Assembly (NCBI GenBank): GCA_012837565.1
Contig: DUQY01000273.1
Location: 1-18,531 of the forward strand
DNA from: Bacteroidales bacterium
Lineage (GTDB): Bacteria > Bacteroidota > Bacteroidia > Bacteroidales > P3
Reading direction: 5' to 3'
Length of the DNA: 18,531 nt
Made by a program: the position numbers and the translations under genes. This document shows, in pieces, positions 1 to 7,687 of this stretch. The notes below the pieces were generated by a model. The model had not been told where the DNA came from and searched no databases. It worked only from the letters and a program-made list of their open reading frames with translations. How positions within the stretch are numbered: the first letter of the stretch is position 1; each line of letters starts with the position of its first letter.

Positions 1-442
1 AACTCAAATCTCCTATCCTATTTCCTATTTTACATTTCTCGATACCTAACATCAAAGACTCTTTGGTTACTTTCATTAAATCTTTTGCCTCTTGAGAAAC
101 TCCCGCTAAGGCAAAGGTGTAAGCTGAATCACCAACCCAACCATTCATTTCAGTTCCGCAGTCTATTGATACGATGTCCCCTTCTTTGATTTCTCTTTTC
201 CCAGGTATACCGTGAACTACAACTTCATTAACAGATATGCATAAGGATGCTGGAAAACCATTAAAGCCTTTGAAAGCTGGTAATGCTCCATTGTCTCTTA
301 TAAACTCTTCAGCAATTTTATCTAAACTTAGAGTAGTAACTCCTGGTTTAATAAATTTACTTACCTCTGATAAAGTTTCCCCTACTAATAAAGAACTTAA
401 TCTATACTCTTCAATCTCTTCTGCAGTTCTTTTATGTATCAT
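1..442 (-). CDS. map: Methionine aminopeptidase type I (partial, C-terminus beyond window)
   Basis: This enzyme removes the initiator methionine from new proteins in the cytoplasm and uses two metal ions. About 147 codons are visible; the rest lies beyond position 1. The translation contains the family's substrate histidine in VVHGIP (His77) and the first two metal ligands, Asp94 in SIDCGT and Asp105 in GDSAYTF; the remaining ligands are off the window. I chose the ATG at 442-440 because MIHKRTAEEIE lines up with the usual Bacteroidota start of this family. An in-frame ATG at 457 would add five residues and sit 6 nt after the secY stop. Its position directly after secY is the common spc-operon order in this phylum. 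Confidence 0.95.
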   Translation of the reverse strand, partial: MIHKRTAEEIEEYRLSSLLVGETLSEVSKFIKPGVTTLSLDKIAEEFIRDNGALPAFKGFNGFPASLCISVNEVVVHGIPGKREIKEGDIVSIDCGTEMNGWVGDSAYTFALAGVSQEAKDLMKVTKESLMLGIEKCKIGNRIGDLS

Positions 443-463
443 AACTTTTCTAAACATATCAAA

Positions 464-1816
464 TTACATTTGAGATGATCTGCCTTTTATTCTACCTGAT
501 TTTGTCAATCCATCATAGTGACGCATCAATAAATGACTCTCTATTTGTTGTAGAGTGTCTAATACAACACCTACTAAAATCAATAATGAAGTTCCACCAT
601 AGAATTGAGCAAACTGTGAGTTAACACCAAACAGACTAATAAATGCTGGAAGAATTGCAACAATTGCAAGGAAAATTGATCCTGGTAGAGTTATTTTGGA
701 AAGAACATTATCGAAAAACTCTTCTGTTCTCTTTCCTGGTTTAACGCCCGGAATAAATCCACCATTCTTCTTCATGTCATCAGACATTTGTTTTGGATTA
801 ATCGCAATGGCTGTATAAAAAAATGTAAATGCTATAATTACAACAGCAAATATTAAATTATACCAAAAACCATTGAAGTCAGACAATGCTGCTCTTATTC
901 CTTGCATGCTTTCTGAATCAGAAAAACCAAACAAGGTAACAGGAATAAACATTATTGCTTGAGCAAAAATAATTGGCATAACACCAGCTGCATTAACTTT
1001 AATAGGAATATACTGACGAGCACCACCATATTGACGGTTGCCAACTATTCTTTTTGCATACTGAACAGGTATTCTTCGTGTTCCTTGAACTAAGAGTATA
1101 CATAGCATAATTACTATTAATAATACTACTAACTCAACGAAAAATATAACAAGACCTCCACCTTGCTCTTCCATTCTTGAAGCGAATTCAGCAAATAGAG
1201 CAAAAGGTAATCTTGCAACAATACCCACCATAATTAATAATGAAATACCATTACCGATTCCTTTATCTGTAATTCTTTCTCCAAGCCACATAACAAATAG
1301 GGTACCACTAGTAAGCATTACTGCCATTGGAAGTGCCCAATTGAAAAAGTTTAGACTATCACTACCCGTAATACTATAAATTGTAGCTCCTTGAAGTTGA
1401 TATCTTAAATTTGTAAGGTATGCAAATGCTTGAAAGATGGTAACAACAACTGTTAACAATCTTGTCATTTGATTTATCTTATTCCTACCACTTTCACCTT
1501 CTTTTTGCATCTTAGAGAAATAGGGAACTACCATGGTAAGCAATTGGACAACAATTGAAGCAGTAATGTAAGGCATAATCCCTAATGCAAAAATAGAAGC
1601 ATTAGAAAACGCACCTCCTGAGAACATGTTTAACAAACCTAAAACTCCATCTTTAGTTTGGTCTTGTAGATTTGATAAATCACCGGGATTTATACCTGGT
1701 AAAACAACAAAAGATCCTATTCTATATATTAGTACTAATCCTAATGTATACAAGATTCTTGTTCTTAGATCCTTGATGTTCCAGATATTCTTAAGAGTAT
1801 TGATAAATCTTTTCAT
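464..1816 (-). CDS. secY: Preprotein translocase subunit SecY
   Basis: SecY is the channel of the SecYEG translocon, which threads unfolded proteins across or into the inner membrane. The 450-residue protein has the expected ten hydrophobic segments. Family landmarks are the plug-region stretch around residues 58-82 (GVLGLLNMFSGGAF), the conserved GERITDKGIGNGIS at 179-192, the cytoplasmic loop with RRIPVQYAKR at 247-256, and the loop with GGFIPGVKPG at 352-361 before the last three membrane segments. Length matches Bacteroidota SecY. It starts 9 nt after the rplO stop and is followed by map, so it is translated as part of the ribosomal cluster, as in most bacteria. Confidence 0.98.
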   Translation of the reverse strand: MKRFINTLKNIWNIKDLRTRILYTLGLVLIYRIGSFVVLPGINPGDLSNLQDQTKDGVLGLLNMFSGGAFSNASIFALGIMPYITASIVVQLLTMVVPYFSKMQKEGESGRNKINQMTRLLTVVVTIFQAFAYLTNLRYQLQGATIYSITGSDSLNFFNWALPMAVMLTSGTLFVMWLGERITDKGIGNGISLLIMVGIVARLPFALFAEFASRMEEQGGGLVIFFVELVVLLIVIMLCILLVQGTRRIPVQYAKRIVGNRQYGGARQYIPIKVNAAGVMPIIFAQAIMFIPVTLFGFSDSESMQGIRAALSDFNGFWYNLIFAVVIIAFTFFYTAIAINPKQMSDDMKKNGGFIPGVKPGKRTEEFFDNVLSKITLPGSIFLAIVAILPAFISLFGVNSQFAQFYGGTSLLILVGVVLDTLQQIESHLLMRHYDGLTKSGRIKGRSSQM

Positions 1817-1825
1817 TGCTTTATA

Positions 1826-2272
1826 TTAGATTATTGTTACAACGCCTCCTTTTGCTTCAATTGCAGCCTTAGCAGCTGAAGAGAATGCATTTGCAGAAAC
1901 ATTTACTTTAAAATTCAATTCGCCTCTACCCAATACTTTAACTCTATCTTTTGAAGAGATTAAGCCGTTTTCTAGTAGAACGTCTAAAGTAAATTCAGTT
2001 ATGTTTTTAGTCTCAGCTAAAGCATTAATTGCATCTAAATTAATTGCTGAATACTCAACTCTATTTATATTTTTAAAACCAAATTTTGGCAAACGTCTAT
2101 ATAATGGCATTTGCCCTCCTTCAAAACCAAGTTTACGAGAATAACCAGATCTTGATTTTGCTCCTTTGTGTCCTCTTGTTGAAGTGCCACCTCTACCAGA
2201 ACCTTGACCTCTACCTATTCTCTTTCGGTTTTTTGTTGAGCCTTCTGCAGGTTTAAGATTACTTAAATCCAT
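1826..2272 (-). CDS. rplO: Large-subunit ribosomal protein L15 (uL15)
   Basis: L15 is a late-assembling component of the 50S subunit. The 148-residue protein has the typical glycine- and arginine-rich N-terminal extension that runs into 23S rRNA (residues about 10-45, including RIGRGQGSGRGGTSTRGHKG) and then the globular domain, with GFEGGQMPLYRRLPKFGF near residues 50-67. The C-terminal part (NFKVNVSANAFSSAAKAAIE) is the usual nucleotide-binding-like fold end. It sits between rpmD and secY, the standard spc-operon order. Confidence 0.98.
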   Translation of the reverse strand: MDLSNLKPAEGSTKNRKRIGRGQGSGRGGTSTRGHKGAKSRSGYSRKLGFEGGQMPLYRRLPKFGFKNINRVEYSAINLDAINALAETKNITEFTLDVLLENGLISSKDRVKVLGRGELNFKVNVSANAFSSAAKAAIEAKGGVVTII

Positions 2273-2300
2273 GATTACTATATTTTAACAGTGTTATTAA

Positions 2301-2477
2301 TTATATTTCTTCTACCTTAACTAAGTGATTAACTTTTGCAATCATTCCTTTGATCTGAGGAGTTAATTCATGCTCTCTAGATTGATTCATTTTTCGTAAT
2401 CCTAAAGACGCCAAGGTTTGTTTTTGACGAAGCGTTCTTCCGATTCCACTTTTAATTTGTGTAACTCTTACTTTCAT
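2301..2477 (-). CDS. rpmD: Large-subunit ribosomal protein L30 (uL30)
   Basis: This 58-codon gene fills the gap between rpsE and rplO. The translation begins MKVRVTQIKSGIGRTLRQKQ and continues TLASLGLRKMNQSREHEL, which is the bacterial L30 signature: a short strand, the IG-x6-Q-x-TL-x-LGL-x-KM motif and a C-terminal strand (HLVKVEEI). Length is normal for bacterial L30. The ATG at 2477 lies 14 nt downstream of the rpsE stop, with a short AAGG about 7 nt upstream. Confidence 0.97.
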   Translation of the reverse strand: MKVRVTQIKSGIGRTLRQKQTLASLGLRKMNQSREHELTPQIKGMIAKVNHLVKVEEI

Positions 2478-2491
2478 GTCTTACCTTATTA

Positions 2492-3010
2492 TTATCCGTT
2501 AAAAACTCTATCCAAATCAATTCCCCTCAATTTCGCAATTGTGTAAGGGTCTCTTAATTGGATTAATGCATCTATCGTAGCTTTCACAACACTATGTGGA
2601 TTTGAAGAGCCTTTTGATTTTGCTAATACGTCCTTAATACCAACACTTTCTAATACAGCACGCATTGCACCACCGGCAATTACTCCAGTTCCTGGTGCAG
2701 CAGGTTTAATAAAAACTCTTGCTCCACTATATTTTCCAGTTTGTTCATGAGGTAAGGTTCCTTTTAAAACAGGAACTTTTATTAAGTTCTTCTTAGCATC
2801 ATCAATACCTTTAGCAATAGCTGAAGTTACTTCTTTTGCTTTACCTAAACCGTATCCAACAACTCCATTTTCATTTCCTACTATAACAATAGCTGAAAAA
2901 CTAAAAGTTCTACCTCCTTTAGTTACTTTGGTAACTCTGTTGATACTTACAAGACGATCTTTAAATTCAATCTCGCTTGATTTAACTCTTTTTACATTTA
3001 AGTCTGCCAT
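2492..3010 (-). CDS. rpsE: Small-subunit ribosomal protein S5 (uS5)
   Basis: S5 sits near the mRNA entry and A-site proofreading region of the 30S subunit. The 172-residue protein has the N-terminal double-stranded-RNA-binding-like domain with the loop VTKGGRTFSFSA (about residues 29-40), where spectinomycin-resistance changes occur in other bacteria; the loop looks wild type (KGGR intact). The motif GNENGVVGYGLGKAKEV follows near residues 45-61, and the C-terminal domain carries GTGVIAGGAMRAVLESVGIKD. It starts 7 nt after the rplR stop, suggesting tight translational coupling. Confidence 0.98.
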   Translation of the reverse strand: MADLNVKRVKSSEIEFKDRLVSINRVTKVTKGGRTFSFSAIVIVGNENGVVGYGLGKAKEVTSAIAKGIDDAKKNLIKVPVLKGTLPHEQTGKYSGARVFIKPAAPGTGVIAGGAMRAVLESVGIKDVLAKSKGSSNPHSVVKATIDALIQLRDPYTIAKLRGIDLDRVFNG

Positions 3011-3017
3011 ATCTTTT

Positions 3018-3371
3018 TTAGAATTTTAAGCCGCCTTCGCGAGCTGATTCAGCTAATGATTTTACTCTACCATGGTATAAATAACCATTTCTGTCGAATA
3101 CTACAGAATCAATACCAACTGTTATAGCTCTTTCAGCAATTAATTTACCAACTAGTTTCGCATGATCAATCTTTGGTCCTGCTTTAGTAAATGATTTTTC
3201 CATTGATGAAGCTGATGCTAAAGTTACACTATTATCATCATCAATCAACTGAGCATATATTTCTTTATTGCTTCTGAAAACTGTTAAACGAGGTTTGTTT
3301 GCTGTTCCGTAGATTTTTCTACGAATCCCCATTTTCAGTTTTAATCTTCTTATTTCTTTATTATTTGCCAT
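3018..3371 (-). CDS. rplR: Large-subunit ribosomal protein L18 (uL18)
   Basis: L18 binds 5S rRNA together with L5 and L25 in the central protuberance of the 50S subunit. The 117-residue protein has the basic N-terminus (EIRRLKLKMGIRRKIYG), the PRLTVFRSNKEIYAQLIDDD core at about residues 27-46, and the family C-terminal motif FDRNGYLYHGRVKSLAESAREGGL. Length matches the family. It lies between rplF and rpsE as in the usual spc operon. Confidence 0.98.
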   Translation of the reverse strand: MANNKEIRRLKLKMGIRRKIYGTANKPRLTVFRSNKEIYAQLIDDDNSVTLASASSMEKSFTKAGPKIDHAKLVGKLIAERAITVGIDSVVFDRNGYLYHGRVKSLAESAREGGLKF

Positions 3372-3403
3372 CCTATTTTTCGGATTATATTTTATTCACT
3401 AAA

Positions 3404-3958
3404 TTACTTAGCAGCCGCCTTACCAGCTTTTCTACGTACCTCTTCACCTTGGAAACGAATACCTTTACCCTTATAAGGTTCTGGTTTACGTAAAGAACGA
3501 ATCTTTGCCGCAACTTGACCTAAAAGTTGTTTATCATAACTTGTCATGATAATTAAAGGACTTTTCCCCTTTAGAGTTATTGTTTCTAATTTTATTTCAT
3601 TAGGAAGTTCAAAGTAAATGTTATGTGAGTAACCTAATGCTAACTCTAGTACTTGACCATTAGCTTGCGCTTTATAACCAACACCTATAACTTCTTGAAC
3701 TGATTTAAATCCTTCTGAAACCCCTTTAACCATATTAAAAACTAAAGATCTATACAATCCATGCATAGCTTTATGGCGTTTTTGCTCAGATTCTCTCTCT
3801 AATGTTAAAGTATCTCCTTCTACTTTTAAAGTAACACAAGGATCTACACATTGAGTTAATGTTCCTAGGGCACCTTTAACAGTAACCACATTGTTATCGT
3901 TTACTGTAACTTCGACTCCTTTTGGAAGGCTTATCGGTAATTTACCTATTCTTGACAT
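3404..3958 (-). CDS. rplF: Large-subunit ribosomal protein L6 (uL6)
   Basis: L6 binds 23S rRNA near the sarcin-ricin loop and the factor-binding site. The 184-residue protein shows the duplicated L6 fold: MSRIGKLPISLPKGVEVTV at the start, GLYRSLVFNMVKGVSEGF around residues 67-84, and the conserved C-terminal signature RKPEPYKGKGIRFQGE. Unlike most genes here, it has a strong Shine-Dalgarno sequence (AAAGGAGA, minus strand, at 3973-3966) with 8 nt to the ATG, in a phylum where such sites are rare. Confidence 0.98.
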   Translation of the reverse strand: MSRIGKLPISLPKGVEVTVNDNNVVTVKGALGTLTQCVDPCVTLKVEGDTLTLERESEQKRHKAMHGLYRSLVFNMVKGVSEGFKSVQEVIGVGYKAQANGQVLELALGYSHNIYFELPNEIKLETITLKGKSPLIIMTSYDKQLLGQVAAKIRSLRKPEPYKGKGIRFQGEEVRRKAGKAAAK

Positions 3959-3979
3959 TTATATATCTCCTTTATTTTA

Positions 3980-4378
3980 TTAGCTAATATAACAGATAAC
4001 TTCTCCTCCAACATGTAAAGATCTTGCTTCTTTATCAGTCATTAAGCCTTTAGAAGTTGAAATTATAGCTATTCCTAGACCATTTAATACACGTGGAAGT
4101 TCTGTTGAACTAACATATTTTCGTAAACCCGGACTACTAACTCTAGTTAATTTTTGCATTGCTGACTCCTTAGTCATCGGATGATATTTTAATGCTATTT
4201 TAATTTGACTTGGGAATACATCATCTTCAAACTTATAGTTTAGAATATATCCTTTATCGAAGAGAATCTTTGTCATCTCTTTCTTTATCTTAGAAGCAGG
4301 AATTTCAACAACTCTATGCTTAGCTAATGCTGCATTTCTTATGCGAGTCAAATAATCTGCAATTGGATCTGTTAACAT
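3980..4378 (-). CDS. rpsH: Small-subunit ribosomal protein S8 (uS8)
   Basis: S8 binds helix 21 of 16S rRNA and is a primary organiser of the 30S central domain. In E. coli it is the repressor of the spc operon; whether it does so here is unknown. The 132-residue protein begins MLTDPIADYLTRIRNA and ends with the conserved motif GIAIISTSKGLMTDKEARSL...GGEVICYIS. Length matches the family. It lies between rpsN and rplF. I saw no obvious S8-type mRNA target near rplE, but I could not fold the RNA. Confidence 0.98.
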   Translation of the reverse strand: MLTDPIADYLTRIRNAALAKHRVVEIPASKIKKEMTKILFDKGYILNYKFEDDVFPSQIKIALKYHPMTKESAMQKLTRVSSPGLRKYVSSTELPRVLNGLGIAIISTSKGLMTDKEARSLHVGGEVICYIS

Positions 4379-4416
4379 CTCTATTTATTTATTTATTTGC
4401 TTTGACCTTAATTTAA

Positions 4417-4686
4417 TTACCAGCTTGCTTTTTTTACCCCTGGAATTAATCCAGCTAAAGCCATTTCTCTAAAATTAATTCGAGAAACTCCAAATTGTCT
4501 CATATAACCTTTTGGTCTACCAGTTAATTGACATCTGTTGTGTAAACGTACTGGAGAAGCGTTCTTTGGTAATTTTTGTAAGCCTTCGTAATCTCCAGCT
4601 TCAAGTAATGCTGCTCTTTTTGCAGCATATTTAGCAACCATTTTTTCTCTTTTGCGTTGTCTCGCTTTAATTGATTCTTTTGCCAT
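4417..4686 (-). CDS. rpsN: Small-subunit ribosomal protein S14 (uS14), zinc-free type
   Basis: S14 assembles into the 30S head. I set the start at the ATG at 4686, giving an 89-residue protein beginning MAKESIKARQRKREKM; the frame stays open upstream but that part overlaps rplE and does not resemble S14. The C-terminal signature LHNRCQLTGRPKGYMRQFGVSRINFRE is present. There is only one cysteine, so this is the longer, zinc-independent (C-minus) form rather than the zinc-ribbon form. The start is 1 nt after the rplE stop (TAATATG), implying coupled translation. Confidence 0.97.
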   Translation of the reverse strand: MAKESIKARQRKREKMVAKYAAKRAALLEAGDYEGLQKLPKNASPVRLHNRCQLTGRPKGYMRQFGVSRINFREMALAGLIPGVKKASW

Positions 4687-4687
4687 A

Positions 4688-5254
4688 TTATATATTAACT
4701 GTTTGGTTTTTAAATGGGAATCCAAAAGATTTTAAAAGCGATAATGCTTCTTTGTCTGTTTTAGCTGATGTTACAAGTGTAATATCCATTCCTTGAATAT
4801 TAGAAATTTTATCAATTTCTATTTCTGGGAAAATTATTTGTTCAGTTATACCGAATGAAAAGTTTCCTCTTCCATCAAAGCCCTTATCGTCAATTCCTCT
4901 GAAATCTCTGATACGTGGAATAGATGATGAAATTAATCTATCAAGAAATTCATACATCTTATCTCCTCTAAGGGTCACTCTTACTCCAACAGGCATTCCT
5001 TTTCTTAACTTAAAGTTAGAAATGTCTTTCTTAGATTTAGTAGGAACTGCTCTTTGACCTGACACTAATGTCATTTCGTCGATGCCCTTATCAATAACTT
5101 TCTTATCTGTAATTGCAGTTTTTCCTAAACCTTGGTTTAAAGAAATCTTTAACAATTTAGGAACTTGCATTACAGTTTTGTAATTATGTTCTTTTACTAG
5201 TGCAGATACAATTTCTTCTTTATATTTCTGCTTTAATCTTGGTGTATATGGCAT
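4688..5254 (-). CDS. rplE: Large-subunit ribosomal protein L5 (uL5)
   Basis: L5 binds 5S rRNA and contacts the P-site tRNA from the central protuberance. The 188-residue protein has the standard start MPYTPRLKQKYKEEIV, the motif VPKLLKISLNQGLG (about residues 31-44), TKSKKDISNFKLRKGMPVGVRVTLRG (about 73-98) and the C-terminal GMDITLVTSAKTDKEA. Its ATG overlaps the rplX stop by one base (TAATG at 5256-5252). A strong GGGGAGGT (5271-5264) lies inside the end of rplX, about 10 nt upstream of the ATG, so translation is probably coupled and reinforced by a Shine-Dalgarno site. Confidence 0.98.
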   Translation of the reverse strand: MPYTPRLKQKYKEEIVSALVKEHNYKTVMQVPKLLKISLNQGLGKTAITDKKVIDKGIDEMTLVSGQRAVPTKSKKDISNFKLRKGMPVGVRVTLRGDKMYEFLDRLISSSIPRIRDFRGIDDKGFDGRGNFSFGITEQIIFPEIEIDKISNIQGMDITLVTSAKTDKEALSLLKSFGFPFKNQTVNI

Positions 5255-5571
5255 TATTTAATTACCTCCCCTGATTTTTTTGAATAACGAACTAACTTTT
5301 TAGTGTTTTCATCCAGTCTTCTACCAATTCTAGTTGTGTTTCCTTTTGCGTCAACAACAGCTAAATTTGATATATGGATTGAAGCCTCTTTTTCAATAAT
5401 TCCTCCTTGAGTGTTTTGTGGACTTGGTTTAGAATGTTTCTTAACCTTGTTTACTCCTTCAACTATTGCTCGGCTCTTTTTTGGATATACAACAAGTACT
5501 CTTCCAGAACTACCTTTTGAGTCGCCTGCAAGTACTTTTACCATATCACCTTTTTTAATGTGCAATTTCAT
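5254..5571 (-). CDS. rplX: Large-subunit ribosomal protein L24 (uL24)
   Basis: L24 is an early assembly initiator of the 50S subunit near the exit tunnel. The 105-residue protein has the KOW motif at the N-terminus (KGDMVKVLAGDSKGSSGRVL, about residues 7-26) and the following NKVKKHSKPSPQNTQGGI segment that is characteristic of bacterial L24. The last codons (SGEVIK) also carry the ribosome-binding site for rplE, and the stop codon overlaps the rplE start by one base. Confidence 0.98.
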   Translation of the reverse strand: MKLHIKKGDMVKVLAGDSKGSSGRVLVVYPKKSRAIVEGVNKVKKHSKPSPQNTQGGIIEKEASIHISNLAVVDAKGNTTRIGRRLDENTKKLVRYSKKSGEVIK

Positions 5572-5593
5572 ATCTATAATATTTTTTTGCTTT

Positions 5594-5962
5594 TTATAAT
5601 ACTTCAGGAGCTAGTGAAACTATCTTCATAAATTGTTTTTCACGCAATTCTCTTGCTACTGGTCCAAAAATACGCGTACCTCTTAATTCATCATTTGCGT
5701 TTAAAAGAACGCAAGCGTTATCATCAAAACGTATGTAAGAACCGTCTTTACGTCTTACTTCTTTTTTAGTTCTAACAACAACAGCTTTTGAAACTATACC
5801 TTTTTTAACATTCCCTGAAGGAATTGCATCTTTTATAGTTACTACAATCTTGTCTCCTAATGAAGCGTATCTTCTTTTAGTTCCTCCAAGAACTCTAATG
5901 CATAATACACTTTTTGCTCCGCTATTGTCAGCTACAATTAATCTTGATTCTTGTTGTACCAT
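5594..5962 (-). CDS. rplN: Large-subunit ribosomal protein L14 (uL14)
   Basis: L14 lies at the subunit interface and forms an intersubunit bridge. The 122-residue protein matches the family along its full length: MVQQESRLIVADNSGAKSV at the start, the signature GDKIVVTIKDAIPSGNVKKG, and FDDNACVLLNANDELRGTRIFGPV towards the end. Its length is exactly that expected. The ATG is 1 nt after the rpsQ stop (TAACATG), so the two are probably translated by the same ribosomes. Confidence 0.99.
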   Translation of the reverse strand: MVQQESRLIVADNSGAKSVLCIRVLGGTKRRYASLGDKIVVTIKDAIPSGNVKKGIVSKAVVVRTKKEVRRKDGSYIRFDDNACVLLNANDELRGTRIFGPVARELREKQFMKIVSLAPEVL

Positions 5963-5963
5963 G

Positions 5964-6218
5964 TTATTTAGCTCTTTCTATTATTTCAACCAATCTCCAA
6001 CATTTATTTTTACTCAATGGTCTTGTTTCCATTATTTTTACAACATCTCCCATGTTGCATTCGTTTTTCTCGTCATGAGCCATAAATTTGGAACTTTTCT
6101 TTACGAATTTTTCGTATTTTGGATGCTTTACCTTACGCTCAACGTACACACGAATAGTTTTATCCATTTTATTACTAATAACAAGACCTACTCTTTCTTT
6201 TCTTAAATTTCTTTCCAT
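5964..6218 (-). CDS. rpsQ: Small-subunit ribosomal protein S17 (uS17)
   Basis: S17 is a primary 16S rRNA-binding protein of the 30S body. The 84-residue protein begins MERNLRKERVGLVISNKMDKT and carries the S17 OB-fold hallmark GDVVKIMETRPLSKNKCWRL (about residues 57-76). It is slightly different from E. coli S17 only in its termini, as is usual for the phylum. It lies between rpmC and rplN. Confidence 0.98.
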   Translation of the reverse strand: MERNLRKERVGLVISNKMDKTIRVYVERKVKHPKYEKFVKKSSKFMAHDEKNECNMGDVVKIMETRPLSKNKCWRLVEIIERAK

Positions 6219-6237
6219 TATGAATTGAATTTAGGTA

Positions 6238-6450
6238 TTATTTATTATCAACAGATTTAGAATCTAATTCTCTTTTTCTTAACTCTGTTATCATTCGTGC
6301 TATATCTCTTCGAGCTTCCTTAATTTTATTAGGATTTTCTAAAGGTGTAACAGCATGATTAATTTTCATTTTATTTAACTGCATCTTGTCAGCAGTTAAT
6401 CTTTCTTGTAACTCTTGAGTAGAGAGTTCTTTTATTACATTGTTTTTCAT
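6238..6450 (-). CDS. rpmC: Large-subunit ribosomal protein L29 (uL29)
   Basis: L29 sits next to L23 at the polypeptide exit of the 50S subunit. I chose the ATG at 6450 (70 residues, MKNNVIKELSTQELQERL), because the only upstream alternative in frame is a TTG at 6456 that adds just two residues. The protein shows the two-helix coiled shape of the family with the motif NPNKIKEARRDIARMITEL (about residues 40-58). It ends with a short acidic and polar tail. It is packed between rplP and rpsQ in the usual order. Confidence 0.96.
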   Translation of the reverse strand: MKNNVIKELSTQELQERLTADKMQLNKMKINHAVTPLENPNKIKEARRDIARMITELRKRELDSKSVDNK

Positions 6451-6463
6451 ATTCAATTCTTAT

Positions 6464-6889
6464 TTATACTTCTTCAACGTAATCTCTTCTAACTATGAAT
6501 CTGGTTGTAACTGGTAATTTTTGTGCTGCTAAACGCATAGCTTCTTTTGCAATTTCCATTGGTACTCCTTCAGCTTCAAACAAGATAGTTCCTGGCATTA
6601 CCTTTGCTACAAAATACTCTGGAGCTCCCTTACCTTTACCCATACGAACTTCCGCTGGTTTTTTAGTAATAGGTTTATCTGGAAATATTCGGATCCACAA
6701 TTGTCCCTCACGTTTCATATAACGAGTTACAGCTTGACGAGCAGCTTCAATTTGACGTCCTGTAACAAAACATGTTTCCAATGATTTTATTCCAAAACTA
6801 CCAAAAGCTAACTCATGACCGCGAAAAGCAATACCTTTAATTCTACCTTTCTGCTGTTTTCTAAATTTTGACTTTTTAGGTTGTAACAT
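6464..6889 (-). CDS. rplP: Large-subunit ribosomal protein L16 (uL16)
   Basis: L16 contacts the A-site tRNA elbow and is needed for late 50S maturation. The 141-residue protein shows MLQPKKSKFRKQQKGRIKG, then FGSFGIKSLE, the tRNA-site signature IEAARQAVTRYMKREGQLWI and RMGKGKGAPEYFVAKVMPG. Length agrees with the family. It follows rpsC with a 33-nt gap and precedes rpmC. Confidence 0.99.
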   Translation of the reverse strand: MLQPKKSKFRKQQKGRIKGIAFRGHELAFGSFGIKSLETCFVTGRQIEAARQAVTRYMKREGQLWIRIFPDKPITKKPAEVRMGKGKGAPEYFVAKVMPGTILFEAEGVPMEIAKEAMRLAAQKLPVTTRFIVRRDYVEEV

Positions 6890-6922
6890 TATCGTATGAT
6901 ATTTTACTTGTTAACTAATTTA

Positions 6923-7654
6923 TTATTTTTTTCTACGTGGGCGTTGATTAAAGTTTGAAGGGCGTTGAGCACCACCGCGACCTCCTTCTTTTAAATTACC
7001 ACCAACTGTAGAAGGAACTAGTTCAGGTTTCCCATAAATAATACCTTTACATATCCATACTTTTACACCAATACGTCCGTATGTTGTATGAGCTTCTGCT
7101 TGAGCATAGTCAATATCAGCTCTAAAAGTATGTAATGGAGTTCTTCCTTCCTTATAATGTTCTCTTCTTGCCATTTCTGCTCCCCCAATACGACCTGAAA
7201 CAGAAACCTTAATTCCTTCTGCTCCTACTCTCATTGTTGAACTAATTGCAGTCTTAACAGCTTTTCTGTAAGAAACACGTCCTTCAATTTGACGAGCAAT
7301 AGTTGCAGCAACTAAAACTGAGTCTAATTCTGGGCGTTTAACTTCAGAAATATTTATTTGAACATCTTTGTTTGTAAGTTTCTTTAATTCTTCTTTTAGT
7401 TTATCAACTTCTTGACCTGCCTTACCTATGATAAGACCTGGTCTTGCAGTATTAATTGTAACTGTAATAAGTTTTAAAGTTCTTTCAATATAAATTTTAG
7501 AAATACTAGCTTTAGATAGACGAGCATTAAGATATTTTCTTATTTTGTCATCTTCGACCAATTTTGCTTCAAATTTTTTCCCACCAAACCAATTAGAATC
7601 CCATCCTCTGATGATTCCTAATCTGTTGCCTATTGGATTTGCTTTTTGTCCCAT
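6923..7654 (-). CDS. rpsC: Small-subunit ribosomal protein S3 (uS3)
   Basis: S3 forms part of the mRNA entry channel and its helicase activity. The 243-residue protein begins MGQKANPIGNRLGIIRGWDS. It has a KH domain whose GxxG loop is GKAG at residues 77-80, followed by the C-terminal domain with the signature GAEGIKVSVSGRIGGAEMAR and TTYGRIGVKVWICKG. It ends in a basic, glycine-rich tail (about residues 218-243) that is longer than in E. coli, as often seen in this phylum. Confidence 0.99.
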   Translation of the reverse strand: MGQKANPIGNRLGIIRGWDSNWFGGKKFEAKLVEDDKIRKYLNARLSKASISKIYIERTLKLITVTINTARPGLIIGKAGQEVDKLKEELKKLTNKDVQINISEVKRPELDSVLVAATIARQIEGRVSYRKAVKTAISSTMRVGAEGIKVSVSGRIGGAEMARREHYKEGRTPLHTFRADIDYAQAEAHTTYGRIGVKVWICKGIIYGKPELVPSTVGGNLKEGGRGGAQRPSNFNQRPRRKK

Positions 7655-7687
7655 CCTGATTATATCATTTACAAATTATACAAATTA

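Noticed and set aside
4687..4725. Extended start for rpsN, adding 13 residues.
   Set aside because: The extension overlaps rplE and does not look like S14; the ATG at 4686 gives the normal start MAKES and length.
6451..6456. TTG start two codons upstream of the rpmC ATG.
   Set aside because: An ATG two codons downstream is the stronger start and the extra residues add nothing to the L29 match.
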